A DNA stretch of 29,034 nucleotides from assembly GCA_017560605.1 (NCBI GenBank), contig JAFZEQ010000030.1, positions 1 to 29,034 of the forward strand, read 5' to 3'. The position numbers and the translations under genes are program-made. Below are positions 16,315 through 24,964 of this stretch, piece by piece (positions within the stretch are counted from its first letter, which is position 1; each line of letters opens with the position of its first letter). The stretch comes from Paludibacteraceae bacterium (lineage in GTDB: Bacteria; Bacteroidota; Bacteroidia; Bacteroidales; Paludibacteraceae). The notes under the pieces were generated by a model. It saw nothing but the letters and a program-made list of their open reading frames with translations, did no database searches and was not told the origin of the DNA.

Positions 16315-17343
16315 ATGGATGAGAAATATATAAATAGATGCTTACAACTAGCCTGTTTGGGCCAATATTATGTCGCTCCAAATCCTATGGTTGGAGCTGT
16401 ATTGGTGTATCATACTGAACAGGGAGATCAAATCCTTGGTGAAGGATGGCATCAACAATATGGTGGACCTCATGCCGAACCAAACTGTCTTCGTAATGCA
16501 GAGATAAATCATCCAGAAGGAATTGATTATAAGTCATGTACGCTATATGTTAATCTTGAACCATGTAGCCATTACGGAAAGACACCTCCTTGTGCAGAGC
16601 TTGTCGTGAGGAAAAATATAGGAAGAGTTGTTGTGGGTATGCTAGATCCTAATCCGCAAGTGGCGGGTAGAGGAGTTAAAATGATGCAAGATGCAGGAAT
16701 CGATGTGACCGTAGGAGTGCTGGAGGAAGAATGTTATCGCTTAAACAAACGTTTTGTTTGTCTACATACAAAACATCGTCCATATGTAATTCTCAAATGG
16801 GCGCAAACTGCGGATGGGTATATTGATGTTCTTCGTCGTGAGGGAAAACCGTTGGTTATATCTACTCCTTTATCAAAACCGTTGGTGCATCAAAAACGCG
16901 CAGAAAATATGTCGATAATGGTAGGAACTCGTACGGTATTGTTGGATAATCCTAGTTTATTAACTACACGATGGAGCGGTCGCAATCCTATTCGAGTAAC
17001 TTTAGATCGCCATAAGGTTTTATCAGAAGATTTTAATATATTCTCTGATCAAGCTCCTACTATTGTGTATAGAGACAATACCGATTGGGCTTTTATTTTA
17101 TCGGATTTAGCAACCCGTAATGTTCACTCTGTTTTAGTTGAAGGAGGGGCTATTTTGTTGCAACATATTTTGGAATCAGGCATCTATGATGAGGTACATG
17201 TTGAAGTAAGTCAATATACTTTGCCGGAACTAGTAGGGTTGTCTTGTGATGGTGTTAAGGCTCCTAAATATACTTTTATGACAGACTCATCAGTAATTGA
17301 TGGAAATCATTTTTACATTGAAAAAAATAGGAAAATTAACTAA
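16315..17343 (+). CDS. ribD: Riboflavin biosynthesis bifunctional deaminase/reductase RibD
   Basis: A 342-residue cytoplasmic enzyme that deaminates and then reduces the pyrimidine intermediate of riboflavin synthesis. The zinc deaminase site is HAE (53-55) and PCSHYGKTPPC (C84, C93). The reductase domain starts near RPYVILKWAQTADGYID, with MVGTRTVLLDNPSLLTTR and VLVEGGAILLQ further on. I start at ATG 16315 (MDEKYINRCLQLA) because the family begins like this; an ATG at 16306 would add three residues. No other rib genes are adjacent and no FMN riboswitch is visible upstream. Confidence 0.94.
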   Translation: MDEKYINRCLQLACLGQYYVAPNPMVGAVLVYHTEQGDQILGEGWHQQYGGPHAEPNCLRNAEINHPEGIDYKSCTLYVNLEPCSHYGKTPPCAELVVRKNIGRVVVGMLDPNPQVAGRGVKMMQDAGIDVTVGVLEEECYRLNKRFVCLHTKHRPYVILKWAQTADGYIDVLRREGKPLVISTPLSKPLVHQKRAENMSIMVGTRTVLLDNPSLLTTRWSGRNPIRVTLDRHKVLSEDFNIFSDQAPTIVYRDNTDWAFILSDLATRNVHSVLVEGGAILLQHILESGIYDEVHVEVSQYTLPELVGLSCDGVKAPKYTFMTDSSVIDGNHFYIEKNRKIN

Positions 17344-17390
17344 AAGTTAATCTTTTCTCTTTAAGGCTATGTGAAAAAGATTCTAGGGGC

Positions 17391-17421
17391 TTGCATATGT
17401 AAGAAAAATGTTGTATCTTTG
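17391..17421 (+). promoter_or_regulatory. Promoter of the envelope-biogenesis operon
   Basis: TTG at 17391-17393, 20 bp, then TATCTTTG at 17414-17421, an exact match. Transcription should start near 17427, giving a leader of about 36 nt to the ATG at 17463. Confidence 0.75.
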
Positions 17422-17462
17422 CGGCCTAAATGTATATGACTAAACAAAGGAAGGAATTTCTT

Positions 17463-18323
17463 ATGAAATTAGAATTGTTTTTTTCTCGCACTATTGTTCT
17501 AGCTCTTTGTGTAGTTAGTTTGTGGTCATGTGGAAAATTTAAAGCAGAACACAGCCCAGATGTTGTGGCTGAATGTTGTGGTCAAGTACTAACTCTAGAT
17601 GAACTTGAAAAACTTACTGATGGATTTTCAGGCGAGGATAGCGTACGTATTGCAGAAGAATATATAAAGAATTGGGCAATTGAATTGTTGATGTTCGAGA
17701 GTTCTCATCGTGTGGATAGTCGTAATATAGAAGCTCTAGTAGAGGACTATCGCCGTTCGCTATATATTTATGAGTATGAGCAATTGCTAATGTCCAAGGA
17801 AATGTCATTGGAAGTGTCAGATTCGTTAGTTAGGGCATATTATGATGCGCATAAAGAGCAATTGGTTTTGCGAGAGATGCTATTAAAGGGTGCTTTGGTT
17901 ATTCTACCATTGGATGCACCAAATCAAGATAATTTGCGTCGAAATTTGGCCAGTGTTAATAGTTCGACTTCGCTTGAGGCTATTGAAAAATATGTTTATC
18001 AATACGGTGTTGGATATGAGTTGTTTGTTAATGAATGGAAGTCTCGTGAAGAAGTTCTTGGTTGTATTCCTATTGAGATTGCAGAATTAGATCAAGTGAT
18101 CGCAAAGAATAAACTGATAGAGGTTAAAGATTCTATGAATGTTTATCTTTTGCAAGTGATGGACTATCGTTCTGTTGGCAGTGTAATGCCACTGGATCAT
18201 GCTCGTAAGAGTATTGAAGCAAATATTCTAGGAGCTCGTAGTAAAGAATTTATTCGTAATGTTCGTCAAGAATTATATGATAAATCAGTTAAGAAAGGTA
18301 AATTAAAACGATATGAAAAATAA
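17463..18323 (+). CDS. Lipoprotein, SurA/PPIase-associated foldase-like, no catalytic domain seen
   Basis: 286 residues from ATG 17463. The frame opens at an ATG at 17430, but that lies at the predicted transcription start, while the ATG at 17463 has AGGAAGG 8 bp upstream and begins a proper lipoprotein signal (LWSC, Cys23). The rest is mostly helical, with NWAIELLMFESSH and LVRAYYDAHKEQLVLREM resembling the N-terminal chaperone part of SurA-type proteins. A parvulin domain is not recognisable. It overlaps the SurA-like gene by 11 bp, so it is probably a periplasmic or outer-membrane-anchored folding factor of the same pathway. Confidence 0.78.
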   Translation: MKLELFFSRTIVLALCVVSLWSCGKFKAEHSPDVVAECCGQVLTLDELEKLTDGFSGEDSVRIAEEYIKNWAIELLMFESSHRVDSRNIEALVEDYRRSLYIYEYEQLLMSKEMSLEVSDSLVRAYYDAHKEQLVLREMLLKGALVILPLDAPNQDNLRRNLASVNSSTSLEAIEKYVYQYGVGYELFVNEWKSREEVLGCIPIEIAELDQVIAKNKLIEVKDSMNVYLLQVMDYRSVGSVMPLDHARKSIEANILGARSKEFIRNVRQELYDKSVKKGKLKRYEK

Positions 18324-19662
18324 TTTAATTATACTTTTAACTTTGTTAACTCTTTCGGTTCAGGCACAGGACAATGTGATAGATGAAGTTGTTTGGATTG
18401 TAGGAGAGGAGGCTATTTTACTTAGTGAAGTGGAGGAGGAGCGTCTTCGTGCACAATATGAGGGTACCCCTATTCCTGGTGATCCTTATTGTGTTATCCC
18501 AGAGCAATTGGCTATTCAAAAATTGTTTTTACATCAAGCTGAACTAGATTCTATTGAAGTTAATGAGTCATCTGTAAGTAGTCAGGTTGATATGCGTATG
18601 AACTATTATATCTCTCAGATTGGTAGCAAAGAGAAGATGGAGGAGTATTTTCGTAAATCAAGTAGCGAAATTCGTGAGGAGATGATGGAGATGGTGCGCA
18701 ATCAGATGATTATTCAGCAAATGCAGGCTAAGTTGACCGAGAATATTTCTCCTACACCAGCGGAGGTTCGTCGTTTTTACAATTCTCTTCATATAGATTC
18801 GGTACCAGTTGTTCCCGCGCAAGTAGAAGTTCAAATTATAAGTATAGAACCTAGTGTCCCTCTAGAGGAAACTGAGCGTATAAAAGCTCGTCTACGTGAC
18901 TACACGGAGCGCGTGCATAGTGGTACAGCTGATTTCAGTATGCTTGCTCGTTTGTATTCTGAAGATGTAGAGTCTGCTAAGCGTGGTGGTGAGTTAGGTT
19001 TTGTTGGTAAAGGACAATTAGTTACTGAATTTGCTAATGTAGCATTTAATCTCACTGACCCCAAGCGTGTTTCTCGTATAGTGCAAACGGAGTATGGTTT
19101 TCATATTATTCAGCTTATCGAGCGCAAGGGTGATCGTGTTAATTGTCGCCATATTTTGCTTAAGCCACGCCTTTCTGCGGATGATAAAATTCGAGCTATT
19201 GCTAAATTAGACTCTGTGCGTGCATTAGTGGTAGATAGCGGTATGGTTTTTGAAGCCGCTGTAGCTAAGTTCTCTGAAGACAAATCAACAGTTATGAGTG
19301 GTGGATTGATGACTAATATGAATACTGGTGCTAGTAAGTTTGAGTACCAAGACCTACCTCCAGAAATTGCTAAGCAAATTTATACACTCAAGGAGGGTGA
19401 AGTTAGTTTACCATTTGTTATGATGGATCGCGCTAAGAATAAAGAGGTATGTGTGTTGGTTAAATTAAAAACAAAGCGTGAGGCACATAAAGCCAATCTC
19501 GTAGATGATTTTCAGGTGGTTAGAGAAATGTTGCAGCAGAAATTGAGCGCGGAAGCTGTTGATAAGTGGATTCGTAAAAAGCAAAAAGAAATTTATGTGT
19601 CAATAGATCCAGAGTGGAGAGGTTGTGATTTTGAGTATCCAGGGTGGGTGCATGAGGAATGA
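18313..19662 (+). CDS. SurA-like periplasmic peptidyl-prolyl isomerase
   Basis: 449 residues with a signal peptide (1-19, ending VQAQ). A SurA-type N-domain spans about 20-165 (DEVVWIVGEEAILLSEVEEE). The first parvulin domain is about 172-275 (ARLYSEDVESAKRGGELGFV, TEYGFHIIQLIERKGD) and a second, more divergent one is about 278-385 (CRHILLKPRLSADD, FSEDKSTVMSGGLM). It helps fold outer-membrane proteins in the periplasm. The start overlaps the previous gene by 11 bp and the stop overlaps the OstA-like gene in an ATGA. Confidence 0.92.
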   Translation: MKNNLIILLTLLTLSVQAQDNVIDEVVWIVGEEAILLSEVEEERLRAQYEGTPIPGDPYCVIPEQLAIQKLFLHQAELDSIEVNESSVSSQVDMRMNYYISQIGSKEKMEEYFRKSSSEIREEMMEMVRNQMIIQQMQAKLTENISPTPAEVRRFYNSLHIDSVPVVPAQVEVQIISIEPSVPLEETERIKARLRDYTERVHSGTADFSMLARLYSEDVESAKRGGELGFVGKGQLVTEFANVAFNLTDPKRVSRIVQTEYGFHIIQLIERKGDRVNCRHILLKPRLSADDKIRAIAKLDSVRALVVDSGMVFEAAVAKFSEDKSTVMSGGLMTNMNTGASKFEYQDLPPEIAKQIYTLKEGEVSLPFVMMDRAKNKEVCVLVKLKTKREAHKANLVDDFQVVREMLQQKLSAEAVDKWIRKKQKEIYVSIDPEWRGCDFEYPGWVHEE

Positions 19663-21389
19663 TAAATAGAAGACATTCAATATTGAGAAATTGGTTTGTT
19701 ATACTGTTGTTGTTTTTTTGCTGTTGTAAGTTATATACCCAGCGAAAAAGAACTATGGTGTATCTTGAACAGTCTGCATCCCTTTCTTTTGATGAGAGCC
19801 GAATGCCAGACGCCCAGATTTTGCGCGGTAATGTTCGCTTTCGTCATGATTCCGCTCTAATGTATTGTGATTCAGCTTATTTCTTTCAGAAAAGCAACTC
19901 CTTACATGCATTTGGAAATGTTCGTTTGGTGCAGGGCGATAGCTTGCAAGGTTATGGAGATGTCTTGTATTATGATGGAAATTCCAAAATAGCAAAATTT
20001 CGTCGTCATGTTCGTTTGGTGCACAGAGGAACGGTTTTGACAACAGATAGTCTTAACTATGATCGTGTGAAAGATATTGCATACTATTTTTTAGGAGGAA
20101 AGATAAAGGATAGTCTCAATACTCTTACATCGGATTGGGGGCAATATACGCCTTATGATAAGCAGGCGTTATTCAAAGGAGGTGTTAAGTTGGTGCATCC
20201 TAAATTTACATTAGAGTCTGACACACTGTTTTATAATACAGGAACCTATCAAGCATTGTTGGTTAGTCCAACTCGTATTGTGTACAAGAAACAGACTACC
20301 ATTCTTTCTACATATGGCTGGTATAATACCAAGACTGAACGCTCTATGTTGTTCAAACGTTCCCGAATTATTCATAGTGATGGTAAAAGTTTAACAGGAG
20401 ATACTATATATTACGATAAGCGCATGGGGTATGGCTATGTCCTGGGAAATATGCAAAGTGTCGATTCGACTCACCATTTAACTTTAACTGGCGATAGAGG
20501 TGAGGTATGGGATAAAGAAGATTATGGTTATGCTACCGATAGTGCAATGTTGGTCGATTGGTCAGACACAACTAAGTATACCTATATGCACGCTGACACT
20601 CTTTATACAGCGGAAAAACCATATACCACTTTTAGATTAACTAAGGTTGATAGCGTTTTTCGTGATTCTGTATGGGTGCTTCCTGTGCCTGATACAATTT
20701 GGGTAGATACATCATATGTGGATGTGAGGGCGTATAAAAATGTCCGTGTTTATCGCGAGGATGTACAAATGCTATGTGACTCGTCACATTATAATGGTAG
20801 AGATTCTATTACTACTTTGTGTGGAAATCCTGTTTGTTGGAATGAAGAACAACAAATATCAGCAGATACAATATTGATATTCTTCAAAAATAAGGATGTT
20901 GATCGCATTCAGGGAATAGGAAATTCTATTGCTATTAAGAAAGAGGACGAGCAAGAATTTAATCAGTTAGCTGGGCATGAGGTTTGTGCATATTTAAAAG
21001 ATGGTGACATACATATAGTTGATGTTTTAGGCAATGCTGAAACCATCTTTTATCCCCGTGAAGAGGATAGTACTTTTGTTGGGTTGAATAAAACGCAAAG
21101 TAGTTTTATTAAAGTCTATTTCGTGGATCGCAATATTAATCGTGTTGTATTCACAACGGCGACTACTGGTGTTATGATACCTTTTAGTCAGGCAACAAAC
21201 GAAGATCGATACCTCGTAACATATTTCTGGGCTGAGCATGAGCGGCCTCGTCAACCTAGTGATATTTTCCTGCGTCCTCAGCGTACACCTCGTCCTAGTG
21301 CACAAAGCGCATCCGTAAATACAGAGGAGGAGGAAGAGTCGGATAAAAAATCACGAGATCGAACAAAAAAACGGAATACAAACAACTAA
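19659..21389 (+). CDS. OstA-like / LptA-type lipopolysaccharide transport protein
   Basis: 576 residues with an N-terminal signal (about 10-27, including a CCC run). Residues about 35-290 have repeated short beta strands of the OstA/LptA type (LRGNVRFRHDSALMYCDSAY, GNVRLVQGDSLQGYGDVLYY, FKGGVKLVHPKFTLESDTLF). This jellyroll carries LPS across the periplasm in known family members. A second set (about 350-470) repeats the pattern. The last 55 residues are charged and low in complexity (EEEEES, then Lys/Arg). The start overlaps surA by 4 bp (ATGA). Confidence 0.88.
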   Translation: MINRRHSILRNWFVILLLFFCCCKLYTQRKRTMVYLEQSASLSFDESRMPDAQILRGNVRFRHDSALMYCDSAYFFQKSNSLHAFGNVRLVQGDSLQGYGDVLYYDGNSKIAKFRRHVRLVHRGTVLTTDSLNYDRVKDIAYYFLGGKIKDSLNTLTSDWGQYTPYDKQALFKGGVKLVHPKFTLESDTLFYNTGTYQALLVSPTRIVYKKQTTILSTYGWYNTKTERSMLFKRSRIIHSDGKSLTGDTIYYDKRMGYGYVLGNMQSVDSTHHLTLTGDRGEVWDKEDYGYATDSAMLVDWSDTTKYTYMHADTLYTAEKPYTTFRLTKVDSVFRDSVWVLPVPDTIWVDTSYVDVRAYKNVRVYREDVQMLCDSSHYNGRDSITTLCGNPVCWNEEQQISADTILIFFKNKDVDRIQGIGNSIAIKKEDEQEFNQLAGHEVCAYLKDGDIHIVDVLGNAETIFYPREEDSTFVGLNKTQSSFIKVYFVDRNINRVVFTTATTGVMIPFSQATNEDRYLVTYFWAEHERPRQPSDIFLRPQRTPRPSAQSASVNTEEEEESDKKSRDRTKKRNTNN

Positions 21390-21407
21390 AATATTAATTA
21401 GGCTAAA

Positions 21408-22112
21408 ATGAAAAAAATACTTCTTCTTATTGTGGTAGTAGTGTTAAGTACTATGGCTAATGCACAAGATTTTCTCGGTTTTCAACTTGGATACGCACAA
21501 CCAACTACTCGACTCAATACAGCTCAGCAAAAGAATAATCTCAATACTACCGAATATAATGGTCTCAAACTGGGACTTCTATACGATGCTACTATTATCA
21601 ATGGTTTCGGTGTAAGCATGGGACTTAACTATACTTTTGGCGCTAATACTTCCGATTGGTCATCTGTTGGAAAACTTCCTTATCCTAAAACACGCAGCAA
21701 AAGTTTCTATCATCAATTGGAGATTCCTGTTGACTGGCAATACAAGTTTGAGATAGCTCAAAATACTTGGGTGATTCTCTATACTGGTCCTACTTTGCAA
21801 TGTGGACTAGACTTCAGCAAAAGAAACTTTAAGGATAATGGCAAAGAGGTTGTACTAGAAAACGATCAGAATCTCTTTTCTGTCGATGATATGAAGGACA
21901 ATGCCCTCAAGCGTGTTAACGTCACTTGGGGAGTTGGTGCAGGTTTTCAATACGAGCGTTATTTTATTCGTGGTGGATATGATTTTGGTATAATCAATCC
22001 TTACAAAGCATATCAATTTGACCAAGTAGTTGGTGAAGGAAATCCACGTACTCGCGGCCGTTTTGACCAATGGCAGATAAAATTAGGTGTCTATTTCTGG
22101 CAGTCAAAGTAA
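21408..22112 (+). CDS. Outer-membrane beta-barrel protein (small porin-like)
   Basis: 234 residues with a clear signal peptide (1-19, ending MANAQ). The mature part has alternating strands such as FLGFQLGYAQP, GFGVSMGLNYTFG and YFIRGGYDFGIINPY, and ends in a strand closing with YFWQSK. This is typical of PF13568-type eight-stranded barrels common in Bacteroidota. The cargo or function is unknown. It is 18 bp after the OstA-like gene and 42 bp before dnaG, in the same direction. Confidence 0.85.
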   Translation: MKKILLLIVVVVLSTMANAQDFLGFQLGYAQPTTRLNTAQQKNNLNTTEYNGLKLGLLYDATIINGFGVSMGLNYTFGANTSDWSSVGKLPYPKTRSKSFYHQLEIPVDWQYKFEIAQNTWVILYTGPTLQCGLDFSKRNFKDNGKEVVLENDQNLFSVDDMKDNALKRVNVTWGVGAGFQYERYFIRGGYDFGIINPYKAYQFDQVVGEGNPRTRGRFDQWQIKLGVYFWQSK

Positions 22113-22154
22113 TGCACTAAGAACTTAAACTATAAACTTTCAACTATTAAAATT

Positions 22155-24170
22155 ATGATTCCCAAAGAAACGATTAACCGAATTTACGAAGCAGCTAAGA
22201 TTGAAGAAGTTGTTGGTAGGTATGTAAATTTGAAGAAAAAGGGTGCCAATCTAATAGGTTTATGTCCATTCCATAACGAAAAAACAGGCTCGTTTACTGT
22301 ATCTCCATCAAGAGGCATATACAAGTGCTTTGGTTGTACCAAAGCTGGTGGTCCAGTTCAATTTGTCATGGAAATTGAACAATGTTCTTATATTGAGGCT
22401 ATCAGAATGTTGGCTCAAATCTATCACATCACAATTGAAGAACGCGAACTAACCCCCGAGGAGCAACAGAAGCAAGATGATCGCGAGTCAATGTTTGTTG
22501 TAAATGATTTTGCCAATAAATGGTTCCAAGAGCAGCTTACGCAGACTCCCGAAGGTACTTCTATCGCTTTAAGTTATTTACGCCAAAGAGGATTGCGAGA
22601 TGATATCATTAAGCTGTTTCAAATAGGTTATTCGCCAGAAAAGGTTAAATTCTATGAGGTGGCTACCAACGCTGGATATGCAGAGAAGTATCTTGTCAAT
22701 GATTCAGTCAATCCTCCATATATAGGTACTGGCGTCTGTTCAAAAAGTCAAGATGGAAGGTTGTATGATCGATTTCACGGACGAGTGATCTTTCCATTTA
22801 TCTCAGTGAGTGGCAAAGTCGTAGGTTTTGCGGGACGATTGCTAGTACAGAACGACAAGGCTGGTAAGTATGTCAACTCACCTACATCTCTTATTTATGA
22901 AAAACATAACGAACTATTTGGTTTATACCAAGCCAAGCAAGAGATTTCTCGTCAAAATATGTGCTACCTAGTAGAGGGGCAAATGGATGTTATTCAACTA
23001 GTTCAATCTGGAATTAAGAATGTTGTTGCATCTGGTGGTACAGCATTAACGCACCAACAGATTCGTTTAATTCATCGATTTACAGAGAATATAACTCTTC
23101 TATATGATGGTGATAAAGCTGGTATCAAAGCAGCTTTGCGTGGTATTGATATGATGTTAGAGGAAGGACTTAATATTCGCGTCATTCTTCTACCAGAAGG
23201 TGAAGACCCAGATAGTTTCGCACGCAAACATAATGCTGATGATTTGCAGACTTTCTTGGAGAAAAACCAACAAGATTTTATTCGTTTTAAGACAAAACTC
23301 CTTTCTGAAGAGGCCGAGAATGATCCTACCAAACGTTCAGAGATGATCACAACGATAGCTAATTCTATCGCAATGATACCAGATATCATCAAACGACAGG
23401 TTTATGTAAAAGACACGGCGGCACTATTGGCTTTCCCTGAAGATATATTAGCAAAACAAGTTCGTACACTTCGTGCAAAATATGTTGAGAATCTCAAACA
23501 GAAGAAGGCAGGAAAATCTCCTAATCTTAAAGTGACTGAAGATAAAGAGGAGGATAACGCTGGTGCAAATCAACCACCAAAACTAGTTGTCGTTCCACAA
23601 GTACTTACACACAAGGAAAAGAATATACTAAATTTGCTTCAGGTTATTGTTAGACATGGCGAATATATCATATATAAATGGCCAGATGGACGCACAGTTT
23701 CTGCAGGCGAATATATCATTAATGAGTTGCGTAATGATAATATTGAAATAGAGAATCCATTATACAAACAGATCATCAATGAGTTCTCCAATAACTATGA
23801 GGATGGATTTGTTGCAACCACATTTTTCCAACATCATCCTGATCCTAATATCAACCAGTTTGCTGTGGAGATGATTGCCGATAAGTATCAGTTAAGTCGT
23901 ATCTATAGTAGACAAGGTATTTCTGAAAATGTGGTGCAAGAAGTTGAACGTGACGAGAGAGAACTCTTGCCAGAATTGACTCAACGTCTTTTGTTAGAGT
24001 TGAAGTACACGATCGTTAACGAACGAATAGATGCTCTCCAACAAATGCTTAAAGAGGCACAAGAACGTGGTGACTGGCAATTGCAGACCACTATTTTGGA
24101 GCAACAACCGCTCTTATACGAGATTCGAAGTCAATTATGTAAGGCTCTTGGCAACCGAGTGATAGTATAA
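22155..24170 (+). CDS. dnaG: DNA primase
   Basis: 671 residues. The enzyme makes RNA primers for DNA replication. The CHC2 zinc-binding domain has C37, H40, C58 and C61 (LCPFHNEKTGSF ... YKCFGC). The core begins near 170 with FHGRVIFPFISVSGKVVGFA, and the TOPRIM domain has LVEGQMDVIQLVQSG (about 271) and LLYDGDKAGIKAALRGID (about 315). A linker rich in Lys/Glu (about 450-475) leads to the C-terminal helicase-binding region. Length is normal for Bacteroidota. Confidence 0.97.
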   Translation: MIPKETINRIYEAAKIEEVVGRYVNLKKKGANLIGLCPFHNEKTGSFTVSPSRGIYKCFGCTKAGGPVQFVMEIEQCSYIEAIRMLAQIYHITIEERELTPEEQQKQDDRESMFVVNDFANKWFQEQLTQTPEGTSIALSYLRQRGLRDDIIKLFQIGYSPEKVKFYEVATNAGYAEKYLVNDSVNPPYIGTGVCSKSQDGRLYDRFHGRVIFPFISVSGKVVGFAGRLLVQNDKAGKYVNSPTSLIYEKHNELFGLYQAKQEISRQNMCYLVEGQMDVIQLVQSGIKNVVASGGTALTHQQIRLIHRFTENITLLYDGDKAGIKAALRGIDMMLEEGLNIRVILLPEGEDPDSFARKHNADDLQTFLEKNQQDFIRFKTKLLSEEAENDPTKRSEMITTIANSIAMIPDIIKRQVYVKDTAALLAFPEDILAKQVRTLRAKYVENLKQKKAGKSPNLKVTEDKEEDNAGANQPPKLVVVPQVLTHKEKNILNLLQVIVRHGEYIIYKWPDGRTVSAGEYIINELRNDNIEIENPLYKQIINEFSNNYEDGFVATTFFQHHPDPNINQFAVEMIADKYQLSRIYSRQGISENVVQEVERDERELLPELTQRLLLELKYTIVNERIDALQQMLKEAQERGDWQLQTTILEQQPLLYEIRSQLCKALGNRVIV

Positions 24171-24193
24171 ATACGTATAACCAATTATTGCAA

Positions 24194-24964
24194 ATGTTAT
24201 TTTCATCTATTATATATGGTCCCATTCGATCACGTCGTTTAGGCATATCGTTAGGTATTAATCTAATGCCTACGAATGCGAAAATTTGTACATTTGATTG
24301 TGTATATTGCGAATGTGGTTGGAATGAGCCTGTATTACACCCTGAATTGCCTACTCGTTTGCAAGTCAAATTGTCATTGGAACAACAATTATTGTCTATG
24401 CAGACTGCAGGCGAGCCTATGCCTGATGTAATTACATTTAGTGGTAATGGTGAACCAACATTGCATCCAGATTTCTTGGGAATAATTCAGGATACTTGCT
24501 CTTTGCGAGATCAGTATTGTCCGAAAGCTAAAGTGTCGGTTTTGAGCAATTCAACCCAACTCATGCGTGAAGATGTCATAAAGGCACTATGGCTATGTGA
24601 TAACCGTATTTTAAAACTTGACTCAGCTATCAATCAAACCATGCATTTGATTGATAGACCTGTTAATAATGATCTTACGGTAGATAAGTTAATAGACAAA
24701 CTATCGGTTTTTGGCGGAGATTTTACGCTGCAAACTTGTTTCTTAAAAGGAGAGTATAAAGGCCAAATCATTGATAATACTACACCTGAGCAATTGGACG
24801 CATGGTACAAAGCTGTCGAACGATTGCGTCCTAAACAGGTAATGATATATGTAATTGATCGTACTACTCCATTGCAGACATTGAGTAAAATTCCTGCTGA
24901 TCAAATGCAACAGATTGCACAACCTCTGCGAGATAAAGGAATCGAGGTTATTGTTTCTGCATGA
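24194..24964 (+). CDS. Radical SAM protein (COG0731-type Fe-S oxidoreductase)
   Basis: 256 residues from ATG 24194; a TTG two codons upstream is a less likely start. The [4Fe-4S] motif is C32-x3-C36-x2-C39 (CTFDCVYC), preceded by the family start IIYGPIRSRRLGISLGINLM. Further blocks are ITFSGNGEPTLHPDF and LKLDSAI. The family acts on unknown substrates, with proposed links to tRNA modification in related groups. It is 23 bp after dnaG and overlaps the following glycosyltransferase by 4 bp (ATGA). Confidence 0.9.
   Translation: MLFSSIIYGPIRSRRLGISLGINLMPTNAKICTFDCVYCECGWNEPVLHPELPTRLQVKLSLEQQLLSMQTAGEPMPDVITFSGNGEPTLHPDFLGIIQDTCSLRDQYCPKAKVSVLSNSTQLMREDVIKALWLCDNRILKLDSAINQTMHLIDRPVNNDLTVDKLIDKLSVFGGDFTLQTCFLKGEYKGQIIDNTTPEQLDAWYKAVERLRPKQVMIYVIDRTTPLQTLSKIPADQMQQIAQPLRDKGIEVIVSA

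Noticed and set aside
17344..17385. Possible terminator after ribD (AATCTTTT ... AAAAGATT)
   Set aside because: Eight A/T-rich pairs with a loop of about 16 nt and no T-tract; too weak to call.
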